Part shown: one piece after another, positions 46,483 to 57,043 of the stretch
Numbering within the stretch: position 1 is the first letter of the stretch
Layout of the letters: every line of letters starts with the position of its first letter
DNA from: Planctobacterium marinum
GTDB lineage: Bacteria; Pseudomonadota; Gammaproteobacteria; Enterobacterales; Alteromonadaceae
Length of the DNA: 64,000 nucleotides
NCBI RefSeq assembly: GCF_036322805.1
Contig: NZ_AP027272.1
Coordinates: 124,001 to 188,000, forward strand
Direction: 5' to 3'
Notes under the pieces: model-generated
What the model saw: only the letters and a program-made list of their open reading frames with translations
The model's database searches: none
What the model was told of the DNA's origin: nothing
Translations under genes and position numbers: made by a program

Positions 46483-46878
46483 ATGAAGAAACTGCTAACC
46501 CTGATTTTATCCACCTGTCTTTTTGTATCAGTAGCACACGGTGCTAAAAAGGATACTGATGAGGAGATTGCTGAGCGCATCAAGCCGATTGGCAGTGTTC
46601 ATGTTGCAGGTGCGGCTGCTGAATCTGCGGCTGCTGCAGGACCTCGCTCTGGTGCGGATATCTACAACACGGCTTGTGTTGCCTGTCATGCCAGCGGCGT
46701 GTTAGGTGCACCCAAAAAAGGTGATTTAGTCGCATGGCAAACCCGTATTGATGAGAAAACGTTTGATACCGTGTGGCAAAACGCCATCAATGGTATCGGT
46801 GGTATGCCACCTATGGGAACCTGTGGCAATTGCTCCAACGATGACATTAAAGCTGCTATCGAATTTATGATGGAATAG
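46483..46878 (+). CDS. Periplasmic cytochrome c5-family protein
   Basis: A 131-residue class I c-type cytochrome. Signal peptide residues 1-20 (MKKLLTLILSTCLFVSVAHG), an Ala-rich linker (about 40-54), haem-binding CVACH at 65-69, and the distal Met in GIGGMPPMGTC, with a further pair CGNC typical of cytochrome c5. It likely carries electrons to a terminal oxidase. The gene follows a GAAC-type ribosome region (GGAACAAGAG). Terminator follows. Confidence 0.9.
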   Translation: MKKLLTLILSTCLFVSVAHGAKKDTDEEIAERIKPIGSVHVAGAAAESAAAAGPRSGADIYNTACVACHASGVLGAPKKGDLVAWQTRIDEKTFDTVWQNAINGIGGMPPMGTCGNCSNDDIKAAIEFMME

Positions 46879-46951
46879 TTGTCGGGATGATTTTGATTGC
46901 TCCTTTCAAAAAGTAGCAACTAAGTATAAAACTTATTCCAAATATTCTAAG

Positions 46952-46979
46952 AAAAGACCACCTCAAAGGTGGTCTTTTT
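46952..46979 (+). terminator. Rho-independent terminator of the cytochrome gene
   Basis: Stem AAAGACCACC/GGTGGTCTTT with a TCAAA loop and a run of T, 75 bases after the stop. Confidence 0.9.
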
Positions 46980-47049
46980 GTTAATGATACGTTATTTTTA
47001 CCAGCGTCTTTCTGACAAATAATTATAAATACAATTTTAGCTGTGTGTG

Positions 47050-49704
47050 ATGGAACAAGAAAATCAGGCTGGCGTACTGTCTGAGGATGAATTGCGGGAG
47101 TTAGTACCGCAGCTTCAAAAGGTGACAGAGAAGTACAAACGCGCCGAAGCCATTCAAAAAGCGTTATTCGATATTTCCGAGCTGTCTAGCTCGGTTAGCG
47201 AATTGTCACGCCTGTATTCTGCCGTTCACGATATCATTGCCAGCTTTATGCATGCTCGAAATTTTTATGTCGCTTTTTATGACGACACTGAGAGCATGGT
47301 GGATTTTGTTTATTTCGTGGATGAGTTTGATGAACTCACCATGCATGAAATGCCAGCCGACAAACTCAAAGATGGCTTCACCGGTTATGTTTTACAAACC
47401 GGTAATCACCTGTTTCTCACCAAAGAAAACTACGACGATAAAGTTAAAGAAATCGGCATCAGCAAACTGGGTACGCGTCCGGTAGATTGGATTGGCGTGC
47501 CCCTTAAACGCGGTCAGCGCATTATTGGTGTAATGGCGGTGCAAAGCTACGATGATGCGGTGCGCTACACTGATGATGATCTGGATATCTTGCTGTTTGT
47601 GTCGCAACACATTGTCACCACGGTAGACAGAGTAAAAACCCGTGAGTTGACGGAGAAAATCATTCGTCAGCGCACTAAGCAATTGCGGGATATTAACAAC
47701 GAGCTGCAAGAAGAAATAAAAGAGCGGCAAAAGATTGAATCCTTGCAACAGGCACTATTTGAAATCTCCGAGTTATCCGCCACCATGGAAGGCGATATTC
47801 CCGACTTCTATGCCAATTTGCACGACATTTTGGCTCGCCTCATTCACGCCCCCAACCTGTATATTGCCACGCTAGATAAAGAGCGCCAGATTTTGCGTTT
47901 TCCTTATTTCAGTGACCAAAAAAATAAAGCAGCGACACCCAGACCACTAGGCACAGGTCTTACCGAATACGTTTTGAATCACGGTCGGGCTGAACTCATC
48001 GACGCTGAACGCGCTAAATCGTTGGCGGAAGCGGGGCACTTGTGCTCTGACGTTGCCGGTCGCATGCATGCCAGCAAAAATTCCTGGATAGGTGCGCCAC
48101 TGATCGTTGATGGTGAAGTTTCCGGTGTTATTGGTATTCAGGCCTACAATGAAGATTACACATACGGTTTTAAAGATCTCGAGTTATTGCGTTTTGTTTC
48201 CCATCACATAGCCGTAGCGCTGGAACGTAAAAAAGCGGCAGAAGCCATCCATGCTTATAACAACGAGCTAACGCTGCGGGTTAAAGAGCGCACTCAGGAG
48301 CTGGATGAAACCAATGCCCATCTCAAAAAGCAAATTGAAGAGCGTAAACAAATTGAGTTGAAACTGATCCATGACGCACACCACGATGCGTTAACCGGTT
48401 TACCCAATCGAACCATGTTTATGAATCGTCTTGAGCTGGCATTAGCCAATAAGCAGCGTTTCCCAGAAAACAAGTTTGCGTTGTTGTTTATTGATTTAGA
48501 CCGTTTCAAATTAATTAACGATACCCTTGGTCACCATGCAGGTGACAGCTTTCTCATTGAAGTGAGCTTGCGGGTTGACCAATGTATACGCGGTCACGAT
48601 TTATTGGCTCGCTTGGGCGGAGATGAATTTGTGATCTTGCTGGACAACTTCGATGACGATGAAGACGTCGAAGAGGTGTCTCAGCGCATATTAGAAACCT
48701 TGAGCAAACCCTTTTGTCTTGATGGTTCTGAAATGTATTCTGGTGGCAGTATTGGTATAGCCTACATTGAAAGCTGGTATCAAACTGCGGATGAAATTAT
48801 CCGCGATGCGGACTCTGCCATGTACCAAGCCAAATCGCTAGGTCGTGGCCGTTATGTAATGTTTGATCAAAGTATGCGAGAAAAGCTACTGGAAGAGTTG
48901 GAGTTGGAAAATGAATTCCGACGCACGCTGAAGTTAAAAGCGTTCGACTGTCATTATCAGCCAGTGATCCACCTTGGCAGTAGCGAAACCATTTATCATG
49001 AGTGTTATGTACGTTGGGTACATTCCACTATCGGTAGTGTGAAGAAGGATCAATTCCTGCGTATTATCGAGCATAGTGGCATGATTATGGAGATGGACCA
49101 CTTTATGCTGGAGAAGGCCTGTCAAATTCTCAAAGGAGAAGAAGATGCGCCATTTGTTTCACCCGATGATAAAGTCGCCATAAATCTCTCTGTAAATCAC
49201 CTGATGCAAGCCTCCTTGGTAAATCAGCTTATCGAGACCGTCATGGCCAGTGGCATTTCGCCGGAACGATTAGTGATTGAAATCGACGAAAGTTTACTGA
49301 GTAGAAAGTCTCAGCAAGTCTTGCAATCCATTAAGATGTTAAAAAATGCTGGCGTGACCCTGGTATTGGACAACTTTGGCAATGGCCTGGCTTCGCTCAA
49401 TTATCTTTGTTCGTATCCATTTGATTACGTGAAATTTGATCGCAAGTTTGTACGTTCGTTACCTGCTTCTGAGCAAAACCTTAAGCTGATCCAATCGGTG
49501 CAGCAAATATCACAACATTTTGGCTTCCAGTTGATTGCCGAAGGTATTGAGAATACAGCTCAATGTGAGGCTTTGGTGAGTATCGGTTGTGAACTCGGGC
49601 AAGGTTCATTTTTGACGGAAAGCCAAAAAGAACTGGCCTCCTCTGGTGATCTGGCCGAAAAAAAAATTGAAGACGACGAGAAAGTTATTCCCTTAACGGC
49701 ATAG
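47050..49704 (+). CDS. GAF-GAF-GGDEF-EAL signalling protein
   Basis: A cyclic-di-GMP turnover protein of 884 residues without membrane helices. Two GAF domains (about 50-200 and 250-400) are each followed by coiled-coil linkers; the GGDEF domain (about 455-615) has an intact LGGDEF motif. The C-terminal EAL domain (about 630-870) departs from the consensus: ECY in place of EAL/EVL, DNFGNG for DDFGTG, and GQGSF for GQGY. Glu of IDES, Lys of KFD and AEGIE are kept. Diguanylate cyclase activity is likely; phosphodiesterase activity is doubtful. ATG 47050 chosen over GTG 47047. It converges with rep, 16 bases apart. Confidence 0.92.
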   Translation: MEQENQAGVLSEDELRELVPQLQKVTEKYKRAEAIQKALFDISELSSSVSELSRLYSAVHDIIASFMHARNFYVAFYDDTESMVDFVYFVDEFDELTMHEMPADKLKDGFTGYVLQTGNHLFLTKENYDDKVKEIGISKLGTRPVDWIGVPLKRGQRIIGVMAVQSYDDAVRYTDDDLDILLFVSQHIVTTVDRVKTRELTEKIIRQRTKQLRDINNELQEEIKERQKIESLQQALFEISELSATMEGDIPDFYANLHDILARLIHAPNLYIATLDKERQILRFPYFSDQKNKAATPRPLGTGLTEYVLNHGRAELIDAERAKSLAEAGHLCSDVAGRMHASKNSWIGAPLIVDGEVSGVIGIQAYNEDYTYGFKDLELLRFVSHHIAVALERKKAAEAIHAYNNELTLRVKERTQELDETNAHLKKQIEERKQIELKLIHDAHHDALTGLPNRTMFMNRLELALANKQRFPENKFALLFIDLDRFKLINDTLGHHAGDSFLIEVSLRVDQCIRGHDLLARLGGDEFVILLDNFDDDEDVEEVSQRILETLSKPFCLDGSEMYSGGSIGIAYIESWYQTADEIIRDADSAMYQAKSLGRGRYVMFDQSMREKLLEELELENEFRRTLKLKAFDCHYQPVIHLGSSETIYHECYVRWVHSTIGSVKKDQFLRIIEHSGMIMEMDHFMLEKACQILKGEEDAPFVSPDDKVAINLSVNHLMQASLVNQLIETVMASGISPERLVIEIDESLLSRKSQQVLQSIKMLKNAGVTLVLDNFGNGLASLNYLCSYPFDYVKFDRKFVRSLPASEQNLKLIQSVQQISQHFGFQLIAEGIENTAQCEALVSIGCELGQGSFLTESQKELASSGDLAEKKIEDDEKVIPLTA

Positions 49705-49720
49705 CCATAAGAGCCGCCAT

Positions 49721-51730
49721 TTAGCGCAACATATCCCTTAAATTAGCAATACCCACTTCGCCTTTTTTCTGCTTTTCCTCTTTACTGGCTGGTGGCTTTT
49801 TGTTTTCCCACACTACATCATCAACGGGCAGTTCAAACAGGAATCGGCTGGGCTCGGGGTTGCTAACTTCGCCGAACTGACGACGCTCTTTGGCGAGGGA
49901 GAATATTAATTCTTGTTGCGCGCGGGTAATGCCAACGTACGCCAGGCGGCGTTCTTCCTCGACATTGTCTTCATCGATACTGCTTTGGTGAGGCAATAAC
50001 CCTTCTTCCATCCCCACCATAAAGACATAAGGAAACTCCAGACCTTTTGAGGCGTGTAAGGTCATGAGTTGTACGGCGTCACTGGCGTCTTCCTCTTCAC
50101 TCTTTTCCATCATGTCCCGCAAGATAAGTCGATTGACGACTTCTACTAAGGTCATGGGTGGCTCGCTTTCATTTCCTTCCAACATACCTTGTACCCATCC
50201 GTATAGGGTGCTGATATTCGCTAGCGTCATTTCTGCAGCTTTGGGGGAGGCGCTGGTTTCATAAACCCACTCTTCGTATTTGGCACCTTTAATCAGGTCC
50301 CGTAACGCTGCATTAGTGTCACCGCGTTCGGCGTTGTCTGCCAACTCCACTATCCAGCGGCCAAAGTTTTGCACTGCCATAAGTGACTTACCGCTCAGCA
50401 CATGTTGCAGGTGAGGTGAGACGGTGGCTTCAAACAAGGATATATGTTCCTGATTGGCAAAGTTGCCCAATTTTTCTAATGTGGCGCGACCAATGCCTCT
50501 GGTGGGGGTGTTGATTACGCGTAACAATGCGGTATCGTCATCGTGGTTAACTAATAAGCGCAGGTAGGCCATGATGTCTTTAATTTCAGTACGTCCGAAA
50601 AATGACATGCCGCCGCTGATTTTGTAGGGTATGCGGTTGAGCATTAAAGACTTTTCGAATGGGCGTGACTGATGATTGCCGCGATACAAGATGGCGTAGT
50701 CTTTGTAACTGGTGCGGTTCATAAACTTGTGCGACATTAATTCTGCCACTACCCGTTCTACTTCGTGATCTTCGTTTTTACACTCCAAAACTTTCAGTTC
50801 TTCACCGTAGCTGAGCTCTGAGAACAACCGTTTGTCAAAATCATGAGGGTTGTTCTGAATGAGAATATTGGCACAGTGTAGTATCCGACCAGAAGAACGG
50901 TAGTTCTGCTCCAGCATGATCACCCGTAAATTGGGATAATGCTCTTTGAGTAATACCAGGTTTTGTGGCTTCGCACCGCGCCAGGAGTATATGGACTGAT
51001 CGTCATCACCCACCACAGTAAAACGGGCGCGCTCACCCACCAACAGTCGCACCAATTCATATTGACTGGTATTGGTATCCTGATACTCATCCACCAACAT
51101 GTAGCGGATTTTGTTTTGCCACTTTTGTCGCACCCGCTCGTTTTGCTGCAATAGTAAGGTAGGCAGCAATATCAAATCATCAAAATCCAGAGCGTTGTAG
51201 GCCTGTAAGTGTTGTTGATAACGCAAATAAACTTGAGCAAACTCTTTTTCGCCACTGGAGCTCACTTGTTTTAACAGTTGTTCTGGCGTGATGAGGTCGT
51301 TTTTCCAGTTAGAGATACAGCTTTGCAACAGTGACAGCTGCTCTTTGTCACCATCAATGGTGTCTTCCGTGAGATCTTTTAATAAAGCAATTGTGTCCTT
51401 ATCATCAAACAAGGAAAAGCCCGGCTTGATATTCAGCGCTTTGGTTTCCGATTTGATAATACCCAAACCTAAAGTGTGAAAGGTGGATACTTTTAAGCCT
51501 CGCGCTTCGGTTTTCCCCAGCGTCTGTCCAACCCGCTCCTTCATTTCCCGTGCTGCTTTATTGGTAAAGGTTACGGCAGCGATATAACGCGCAGGGACAT
51601 CACATTCCCTAACCAGATAGGCTATTTTGTTAGTGATTACACGTGTCTTACCACTACCAGCGCCAGCCAATACCAGGCAGGGGCCAGAGATGTATTTTAC
51701 AGCATCGTCTTGTTGTGGGTTGAGTTTCAT
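49721..51730 (-). CDS. rep: ATP-dependent DNA helicase Rep
   Basis: SF1A 3'-5' helicase of 669 residues that clears proteins ahead of replication forks. The start [23 protein letters not shown] is the Rep N-terminus; Walker A GAGSGKT near residue 22, DEYQDTN motif II near 220, [13 protein letters not shown], and [16 protein letters not shown] near 555 are all present. The length is that of Rep (673 in E. coli), not UvrD. Confidence 0.96.
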   Translation of the reverse strand: MKLNPQQDDAVKYISGPCLVLAGAGSGKTRVITNKIAYLVRECDVPARYIAAVTFTNKAAREMKERVGQTLGKTEARGLKVSTFHTLGLGIIKSETKALNIKPGFSLFDDKDTIALLKDLTEDTIDGDKEQLSLLQSCISNWKNDLITPEQLLKQVSSSGEKEFAQVYLRYQQHLQAYNALDFDDLILLPTLLLQQNERVRQKWQNKIRYMLVDEYQDTNTSQYELVRLLVGERARFTVVGDDDQSIYSWRGAKPQNLVLLKEHYPNLRVIMLEQNYRSSGRILHCANILIQNNPHDFDKRLFSELSYGEELKVLECKNEDHEVERVVAELMSHKFMNRTSYKDYAILYRGNHQSRPFEKSLMLNRIPYKISGGMSFFGRTEIKDIMAYLRLLVNHDDDTALLRVINTPTRGIGRATLEKLGNFANQEHISLFEATVSPHLQHVLSGKSLMAVQNFGRWIVELADNAERGDTNAALRDLIKGAKYEEWVYETSASPKAAEMTLANISTLYGWVQGMLEGNESEPPMTLVEVVNRLILRDMMEKSEEEDASDAVQLMTLHASKGLEFPYVFMVGMEEGLLPHQSSIDEDNVEEERRLAYVGITRAQQELIFSLAKERRQFGEVSNPEPSRFLFELPVDDVVWENKKPPASKEEKQKKGEVGIANLRDMLR

Positions 51731-51884
51731 AAGATTCGCTTTGTTAAAATACCGGGAAAATCAGGGCGGCTGATTTTACACGAGAAGATAAAAATAATCT
51801 GTGTAAAGCATCACAAAAAGTTGAGATGCGCTAGAATTGGCCCCACACTGAGGTTAAACCGCTATTATATCAGGATGCAATAAC

Positions 51885-52187
51885 ATGGTAATCGACCCCA
51901 AAAAGCTAGAAGAAATCGCCAATAAAGTGGTAGACAGTATCCCGCCGGGGGTCAAACAAATGGCTGAAGGTGTTGATGCCAAGGTAAAACAGGCCTTACA
52001 ACATCAGTTGAGCCGACTGGACTTTGTTTCACGTGAAGAGTTTGATGTGCAAACCTCGGTACTGCAGCGCACCAGAGAAAAGCTTATTACATTAGAAGCG
52101 CGCCTGGATGAACTGGAGAAAGCCAAAAGCATAAGTAGCGCAGAAACCAATGATACTAAGGTCCTCGAGTCTAAAGACAATGCCTAG
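51885..52187 (+). CDS. ubiK: Ubiquinone biosynthesis accessory factor UbiK
   Basis: A 100-residue protein of the UbiK/YqiC (BMFP) family, which binds UbiJ and membrane lipids to support aerobic ubiquinone synthesis. It has the N-terminal amphipathic helix ([22 protein letters not shown]) and a C-terminal coiled coil ([26 protein letters not shown]), the trimeric coiled-coil region. It is alone here, divergent from rep. Confidence 0.9.
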   Translation: MVIDPKKLEEIANKVVDSIPPGVKQMAEGVDAKVKQALQHQLSRLDFVSREEFDVQTSVLQRTREKLITLEARLDELEKAKSISSAETNDTKVLESKDNA

Positions 52188-52199
52188 TGTGGCAGCAAT

Positions 52200-53201
52200 T
52201 TACACAGCCCTTGGCATGTTATAGCTAAATCGCTCCCGATAGTTCTTAGGTGATAATTGGGTGTGACTGGTAAACAGCTTGCGAAACGAAGCAACATCCT
52301 CATAGCCTACCTTCAAAACAATTTGCTCCACCGGCAAATTAGTGGATTCAAGGTAGTGCTTGGCTTTTTCTATTCGGATCTTTTGCAAATAATTGAGTGG
52401 TGTTTCGCCACAGGCATTCTTAAAGCGGCGAATGAGGGTGCGTTTGCTCACCGCGAACTGTTCACAGATAGCGTCCAGAGAAAAAGGTTCAGCGTAGTGA
52501 GACATCATCCAGGCTTGCACTCGCTCCACCACTGCATCGTGTTTGTTGATAATAAATGCGGTATCAATAAAAGGTTGTTGTGACAAACGCTGTTTATCCA
52601 GTAACAACAATTTTGACATTTGGGTGGCAAAGATATCGTTGGTCATCTTTTCCAGCATGGCCATACAAACACTGAAGTAAGAGGTTGTGGCACCACCAGT
52701 GATAAGGTTTTGGTGCTCAACCACTAATTCGTCCATTTTAAGCTTCACCTCAGGAAAGTGTTCTGTGAACAGGTTTTTCATCCACCATACCGTAGTAGCG
52801 GGGGCACCATCGAGAACTCCTGTTCTTGCTAAACCAAATGTACCCGTGCAGTAGCTGGCGATAACTTTACCTTGTTGATGCTCTTGTTTTATTACCGCGG
52901 AGATACAGTCGCAACTATTGAGATAGGCTTCCATGTGGGTACGGTTGTGGGCAAAGATAGACACCAGAAATACCGCATCACCGGGTTCATACTCACTGAT
53001 ATTTCTCGCCTTGATGCTGATCCCTGTATCACTTTTTATTTCACTACCTTGTGTTGTGTATATCTGACAGTGAAACAGCTTATCTTCACAATCCGGGTGC
53101 AGGTAGCGCCAGAAGATATTACAAAACTCCATGAAATCCACGATGCCAGTGAGGCTGGAGATAACGCAATTAGGTGTCGCGATAATATTGATGGTTTTCA
53201 T
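52200..53201 (-). CDS. GlxA-type AraC-family transcriptional regulator
   Basis: A 333-residue regulator with an N-terminal DJ-1/PfpI-like domain (about 1-195; nucleophile-elbow region VIASYCTGTFGLA near residue 115) and a C-terminal AraC helix-turn-helix pair (about 235-330; SKRTLIRRFKNACGETPLNYLQ, VGYEDVASFRKLF). This is the GlxA group; targets unknown. A small membrane-protein gene lies divergent upstream and may be its target. Confidence 0.88.
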   Translation of the reverse strand: MKTINIIATPNCVISSLTGIVDFMEFCNIFWRYLHPDCEDKLFHCQIYTTQGSEIKSDTGISIKARNISEYEPGDAVFLVSIFAHNRTHMEAYLNSCDCISAVIKQEHQQGKVIASYCTGTFGLARTGVLDGAPATTVWWMKNLFTEHFPEVKLKMDELVVEHQNLITGGATTSYFSVCMAMLEKMTNDIFATQMSKLLLLDKQRLSQQPFIDTAFIINKHDAVVERVQAWMMSHYAEPFSLDAICEQFAVSKRTLIRRFKNACGETPLNYLQKIRIEKAKHYLESTNLPVEQIVLKVGYEDVASFRKLFTSHTQLSPKNYRERFSYNMPRAV

Positions 53202-53320
53202 ATTTCCAGCTCTCCTCAGAATGATTTGGCAATATAGGCATTTATATTGTCATTATTGCCACTTATTTGTCAGATTGCAACTGGATATTATATGTACAAC
53301 TTCAAAGAGGAGAGCAAACC

Positions 53321-53509
53321 ATGAAACGTTTATTAAAATTGCCTGTTATTATGCTGACGCTGGTTATTGGTTGGGCGCTGATGATCTGGATGCAATGGAA
53401 TCTGAACCACGAAGCTTCTGTCAATCTTGTTGCCATGCCGTTAATGATGCTGGTAATGGCATTTTTAGCCGCTCTTGCGGCACAGGGCTCTGATGGTACA
53501 AACCATTGA
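53321..53509 (+). CDS. Small membrane protein of unknown function
   Basis: A 62-residue protein with two hydrophobic helices (about residues 6-24 VIMLTLVIGWALMIWM and 34-56 VAMPLMMLVMAFLAALAA). A perfect AGGAGAG ribosome site lies seven bases before ATG 53321. Divergent from the GlxA-type regulator. No family recognised. Confidence 0.7.
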   Translation: MKRLLKLPVIMLTLVIGWALMIWMQWNLNHEASVNLVAMPLMMLVMAFLAALAAQGSDGTNH

Positions 53510-53536
53510 GTTGCATTACAGCGAAACAAAGAAGCT

Positions 53537-53568
53537 AATCAGCTCAGTGTACTCTGAGCTGATTGTTT
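53537..53568. terminator. Terminator between the small membrane protein and ilvA
   Basis: A perfect 10-bp stem AATCAGCTCA/TGAGCTGATT (53537-53546 and 53555-53564) with an eight-base loop and GTTTT on the plus strand. It can end the plus-strand gene and probably also the converging ilv operon. Confidence 0.75.
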
Positions 53569-53587
53569 TACGTTTTGGAGTGGCGAA

Positions 53588-55150
53588 TTAAAATACGCCG
53601 TTGAGATCTGACAAGAAGAACTTATAGGCCGGATTTTCGCTTTGATCTTCAAAGTAATAACCCAGCTTTTCCAGATGTTGGGAAAAGGTAATTCTTTCAG
53701 CTTCTGGCACATCAAACCCTGCTAATACTAAACCTTCAGCTGCACCGTGATTGCGATAGTGAAACAGTGTGATATTCCATTGTTCACCCAAGGTAGTTAA
53801 AAAGTTGAGTAAAGCCCCGGGTTGTTCAGGAAACTCAAATGAGTAAAGGCGCTCATTTAGCAGCGAAGGAGGCCTACCTCCCACCATGTATCTGACATGC
53901 AATTTAGCAATCTCATTGTCAGACATATCAAACCACTTGTAGTCTTGCTGATCCAGTTTATCAGTGATCTCTTTATATTCGTCTTTACCGCGGCGCAGTT
54001 TGATGCCTACAAAGATGTGTGCGGTTTTTCCGGTAGAAAAGCGATAATTGAATTCCGTTATGGCCTGTTTTCCCAGGATGTCGCAAAACTCTTTAAAGGC
54101 ACCTTTTCGCTCCGGAATCCGAACGGCGAACACGGCTTCTTTTTGCTCGCCCAGTTCACATCGCTCTGAGACATAACGCAAGGTGTGAAAATTTATGTTG
54201 GCGCCACACAAAATCCCGGCTAGCTTTTGATCCTTAATATTATTTTCAAGAACATATTTTCTTATACCGGCAATCGACAGTGCACCTGCGGGCTCTGCGA
54301 TAACCCGGGTGTCTTCAAAGATTTCTTTGATGGCGGCACAAATCTCATCGCTGTTGACTGTGATCACTTCATCCACGAAACGCTCACACAAGCGAAAGGT
54401 TTCTTGCCCCATGGTCTTTACCGCAACCCCGTCAGCAAAAATACCCACAGAAGGCAATGTCACGGGCTTGCCAGCGACAAGTGCCGCCTTAAAACAGGAT
54501 GAATCTTCAGCTTCAACTGCGACAATTTTTATATCCGGCTTTAGTTGCTTGATGAATACTGCAATACCGGCCGCCAAACCTCCACCACCAACAGCGATGA
54601 ACAATGTATCCAGGTGGGGGTTTTGTTCCAGCAACTCCCGCGCGATAGTGCCTTGTCCAGCAATAACGTCTGGAGTATCAAAGGGCGGGATCATGGTATA
54701 GCCATACTCTGCAGCCAACCTCTTGGCTTCATCGCTGGCAGCGTCGAAGCTGGTGCCGTGCAAAATAATATTGACCCAGTCGCCACCGAAGGAACGTACG
54801 GCCTCAACTTTGATATCTGGCGTGGTTTCCGGCATCACGATCGTGGCACGAATTTTTTTCTTGAATGCCGAATAGGCAACGCCCTGAGCGTGATTTCCGG
54901 CTGATGCGGCGATTACGCCTTTTTGCAGAGCCTCATCGCTTAATTGTGATATACAGTTGTAAGCGCCGCGCAGTTTAAAGGATTTAACCGGTTGTTGGTC
55001 TTCACGCTTTAACCAAACTTCATTACCCATGGCTTGAGACAGGCGCTGCATGTATTGTAGGTCGGTATTCTTAGCCACGTCATAAACAGGCGACAGCAGT
55101 ACTTTACGCAAATACTCGCTGTCGGAAACCAGATTCTTTTCCTCTGTCAT
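53588..55150 (-). CDS. ilvA: Threonine ammonia-lyase, biosynthetic
   Basis: IlvA deaminates threonine to 2-oxobutanoate, the first step to isoleucine. It has 520 residues (E. coli 514). The PLP-Lys motif SFKLRGAYN is near residue 60, and GGGGLAAGI marks the phosphate loop. Two ACT-like regulatory domains fill the C-terminal 190 residues, allowing isoleucine inhibition. It is the last gene of the ilv operon, four bases after ilvD. Confidence 0.96.
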   Translation of the reverse strand: MTEEKNLVSDSEYLRKVLLSPVYDVAKNTDLQYMQRLSQAMGNEVWLKREDQQPVKSFKLRGAYNCISQLSDEALQKGVIAASAGNHAQGVAYSAFKKKIRATIVMPETTPDIKVEAVRSFGGDWVNIILHGTSFDAASDEAKRLAAEYGYTMIPPFDTPDVIAGQGTIARELLEQNPHLDTLFIAVGGGGLAAGIAVFIKQLKPDIKIVAVEAEDSSCFKAALVAGKPVTLPSVGIFADGVAVKTMGQETFRLCERFVDEVITVNSDEICAAIKEIFEDTRVIAEPAGALSIAGIRKYVLENNIKDQKLAGILCGANINFHTLRYVSERCELGEQKEAVFAVRIPERKGAFKEFCDILGKQAITEFNYRFSTGKTAHIFVGIKLRRGKDEYKEITDKLDQQDYKWFDMSDNEIAKLHVRYMVGGRPPSLLNERLYSFEFPEQPGALLNFLTTLGEQWNITLFHYRNHGAAEGLVLAGFDVPEAERITFSQHLEKLGYYFEDQSENPAYKFFLSDLNGVF

Positions 55151-55154
55151 ACAC

Positions 55155-57005
55155 CTAGCCTTTTAGCTTGGAGACGTCGCGCACCGCGCCTTTGTCAGCG
55201 CTGGTAGCCATGGCGGCAAACACTTTTAAGGCATTTGAGATTGGACGTTCTCTATCAACTGGTTGCCAGGGTTTCTCTGAAGCTTCCATCTCGCTGCGGC
55301 GTTTCGCCATTTCGGTTTCGCTGATATCGACATTAATGGTGCGATTTGGAATATCAATAATGATGGTATCACCTTCCTGCACCAGGCCGATTCCGCCGCC
55401 GCTGGCTGCCTCAGGCGAACAATGGCCGATAGACAGGCCAGAAGTACCACCGGAAAAGCGTCCATCGGTGATCAAAGCACAGGCTTTGCCCAAGCCCTTG
55501 GATTTCAGGTAAGAAGTGGGATATAACATTTCCTGCATACCCGGACCGCCTTTAGGACCTTCGTAACGGATAATAACCGTGTCTCCGGCAACAACTTCAT
55601 CATTTAATATGGCATCAACCGCAGCATCCTGGCTTTCATAGATGCGGGCACGACCGGTAAACTTCCAGATGGACTCATCGACACCAGCCGTTTTTACGAT
55701 ACAACCATCTTCGGCAATATTACCGAATAACACCGCTAAACCGCCTTCCTGGCTGTAGGCATGTTCGATACTTCGGATACAACCATTTTCTCTGTCGGTA
55801 TCGGGCTCAGGGTAACGGCAATCTTGACTGAATGCCTGCGTTGTTCGGATGCCTGCCGGACCTGCGGAATAGAAAGTAAGTGCTTGCTTGTTATCAGAAT
55901 TAACAATATCCCAGTTAGCGATTACTTCGCCAATGGTGCTACCCAAAACGTGATTGCAATCAGAATGCAACAAGTTACCACGCTCCAGTTCAGCCAGAAT
56001 TCCCAGCACACCTCCGGCCCTGTGCACGTCTTCCATGTGGTATTTATTGGTGGCGGGTGCCACTTTAGACAAGTGGGGAACCTTGCGCGACAAGCGATCA
56101 ATATCATTCATGGTGAAAGGGATGTTGCCTTCAATCGCAGCAGCCAATAAATGCAAGATGGTGTTGGTGGAACCGCCCATGGCGATATCCAGACTCATGG
56201 CATTTTCAAAGGCATTGAAGTCGGCAATATTACGGGGCAGCACGTTGTCGTTATCTTGCTCGTAATAGGCTTTGCACATGGCAACAATTTGATGCCCTGC
56301 CTGGATAAACAGTTTTTCCCTATCAGCATGGGTGGCCAGCAAAGAACCATTACCCGGTAGAGACAAGCCCAATGCCTCCGTCAGACAGTTCATAGAATTA
56401 GCCGTGAACATACCCGAACAAGAGCCGCAGGTAGGACAAGCAGAACGCTCGATTTGCTCAGTTTCTTCGTCGGATACTTTGTCGTCTGCTGCTGCCACCA
56501 TGGCGTCTACCAAATCCAACTTAATGATTTGGTCCGAAAGCTTAGTTTTACCGGCTTCCATGGGGCCACCGGAAACAAATATGGTAGGAATATTGAGACG
56601 CATTGCTGCGTTTAACATTCCCGGTGTGATCTTGTCACAGTTTGATATACAGACAATGGCATCAGCGCAATGGGCGTTGACCATGTACTCAACTGAGTCG
56701 GAGATCAGATCCCGCGAGGGCAGGCTATAAAGCATACCGTCATGACCCATGGCAATGCCATCATCGACCGCAATGGTGTTGAATTCTTTAGCAACACCTC
56801 CTGCAGCTTCGACTGCTCTGGCAACCAATTGCCCCAAATCTTTGAGGTGTACATGGCCGGGAACAAATTGAGTGAATGAGTTGGCAATGGCAATAATAGG
56901 CTTGCCAAAGTCATTATCTTTCATTCCTGTGGCGCGCCAGAGGGCTCTGGCACCTGCCATATTTCTACCATGAGTGGTGGTTGCTGAACGCAGTCGTTTT
57001 GGCAT
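55155..57005 (-). CDS. ilvD: Dihydroxy-acid dehydratase
   Basis: IlvD dehydrates dihydroxy acids to 2-oxo acids in valine and isoleucine synthesis, with an iron-sulfur cluster. It has 616 residues. The cluster cysteines are visible in [12 protein letters not shown] and [17 protein letters not shown] near residue 195. [13 protein letters not shown] and the C-terminal GFSGGTSG-like [13 protein letters not shown] are also in place. It follows ilvE by about 38 bases. Confidence 0.97.
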   Translation of the reverse strand: MPKRLRSATTTHGRNMAGARALWRATGMKDNDFGKPIIAIANSFTQFVPGHVHLKDLGQLVARAVEAAGGVAKEFNTIAVDDGIAMGHDGMLYSLPSRDLISDSVEYMVNAHCADAIVCISNCDKITPGMLNAAMRLNIPTIFVSGGPMEAGKTKLSDQIIKLDLVDAMVAAADDKVSDEETEQIERSACPTCGSCSGMFTANSMNCLTEALGLSLPGNGSLLATHADREKLFIQAGHQIVAMCKAYYEQDNDNVLPRNIADFNAFENAMSLDIAMGGSTNTILHLLAAAIEGNIPFTMNDIDRLSRKVPHLSKVAPATNKYHMEDVHRAGGVLGILAELERGNLLHSDCNHVLGSTIGEVIANWDIVNSDNKQALTFYSAGPAGIRTTQAFSQDCRYPEPDTDRENGCIRSIEHAYSQEGGLAVLFGNIAEDGCIVKTAGVDESIWKFTGRARIYESQDAAVDAILNDEVVAGDTVIIRYEGPKGGPGMQEMLYPTSYLKSKGLGKACALITDGRFSGGTSGLSIGHCSPEAASGGGIGLVQEGDTIIIDIPNRTINVDISETEMAKRRSEMEASEKPWQPVDRERPISNALKVFAAMATSADKGAVRDVSKLKG

Positions 57006-57043
57006 TTTTACTACCTATATCAATGAATTAAAATTAAGAATAT

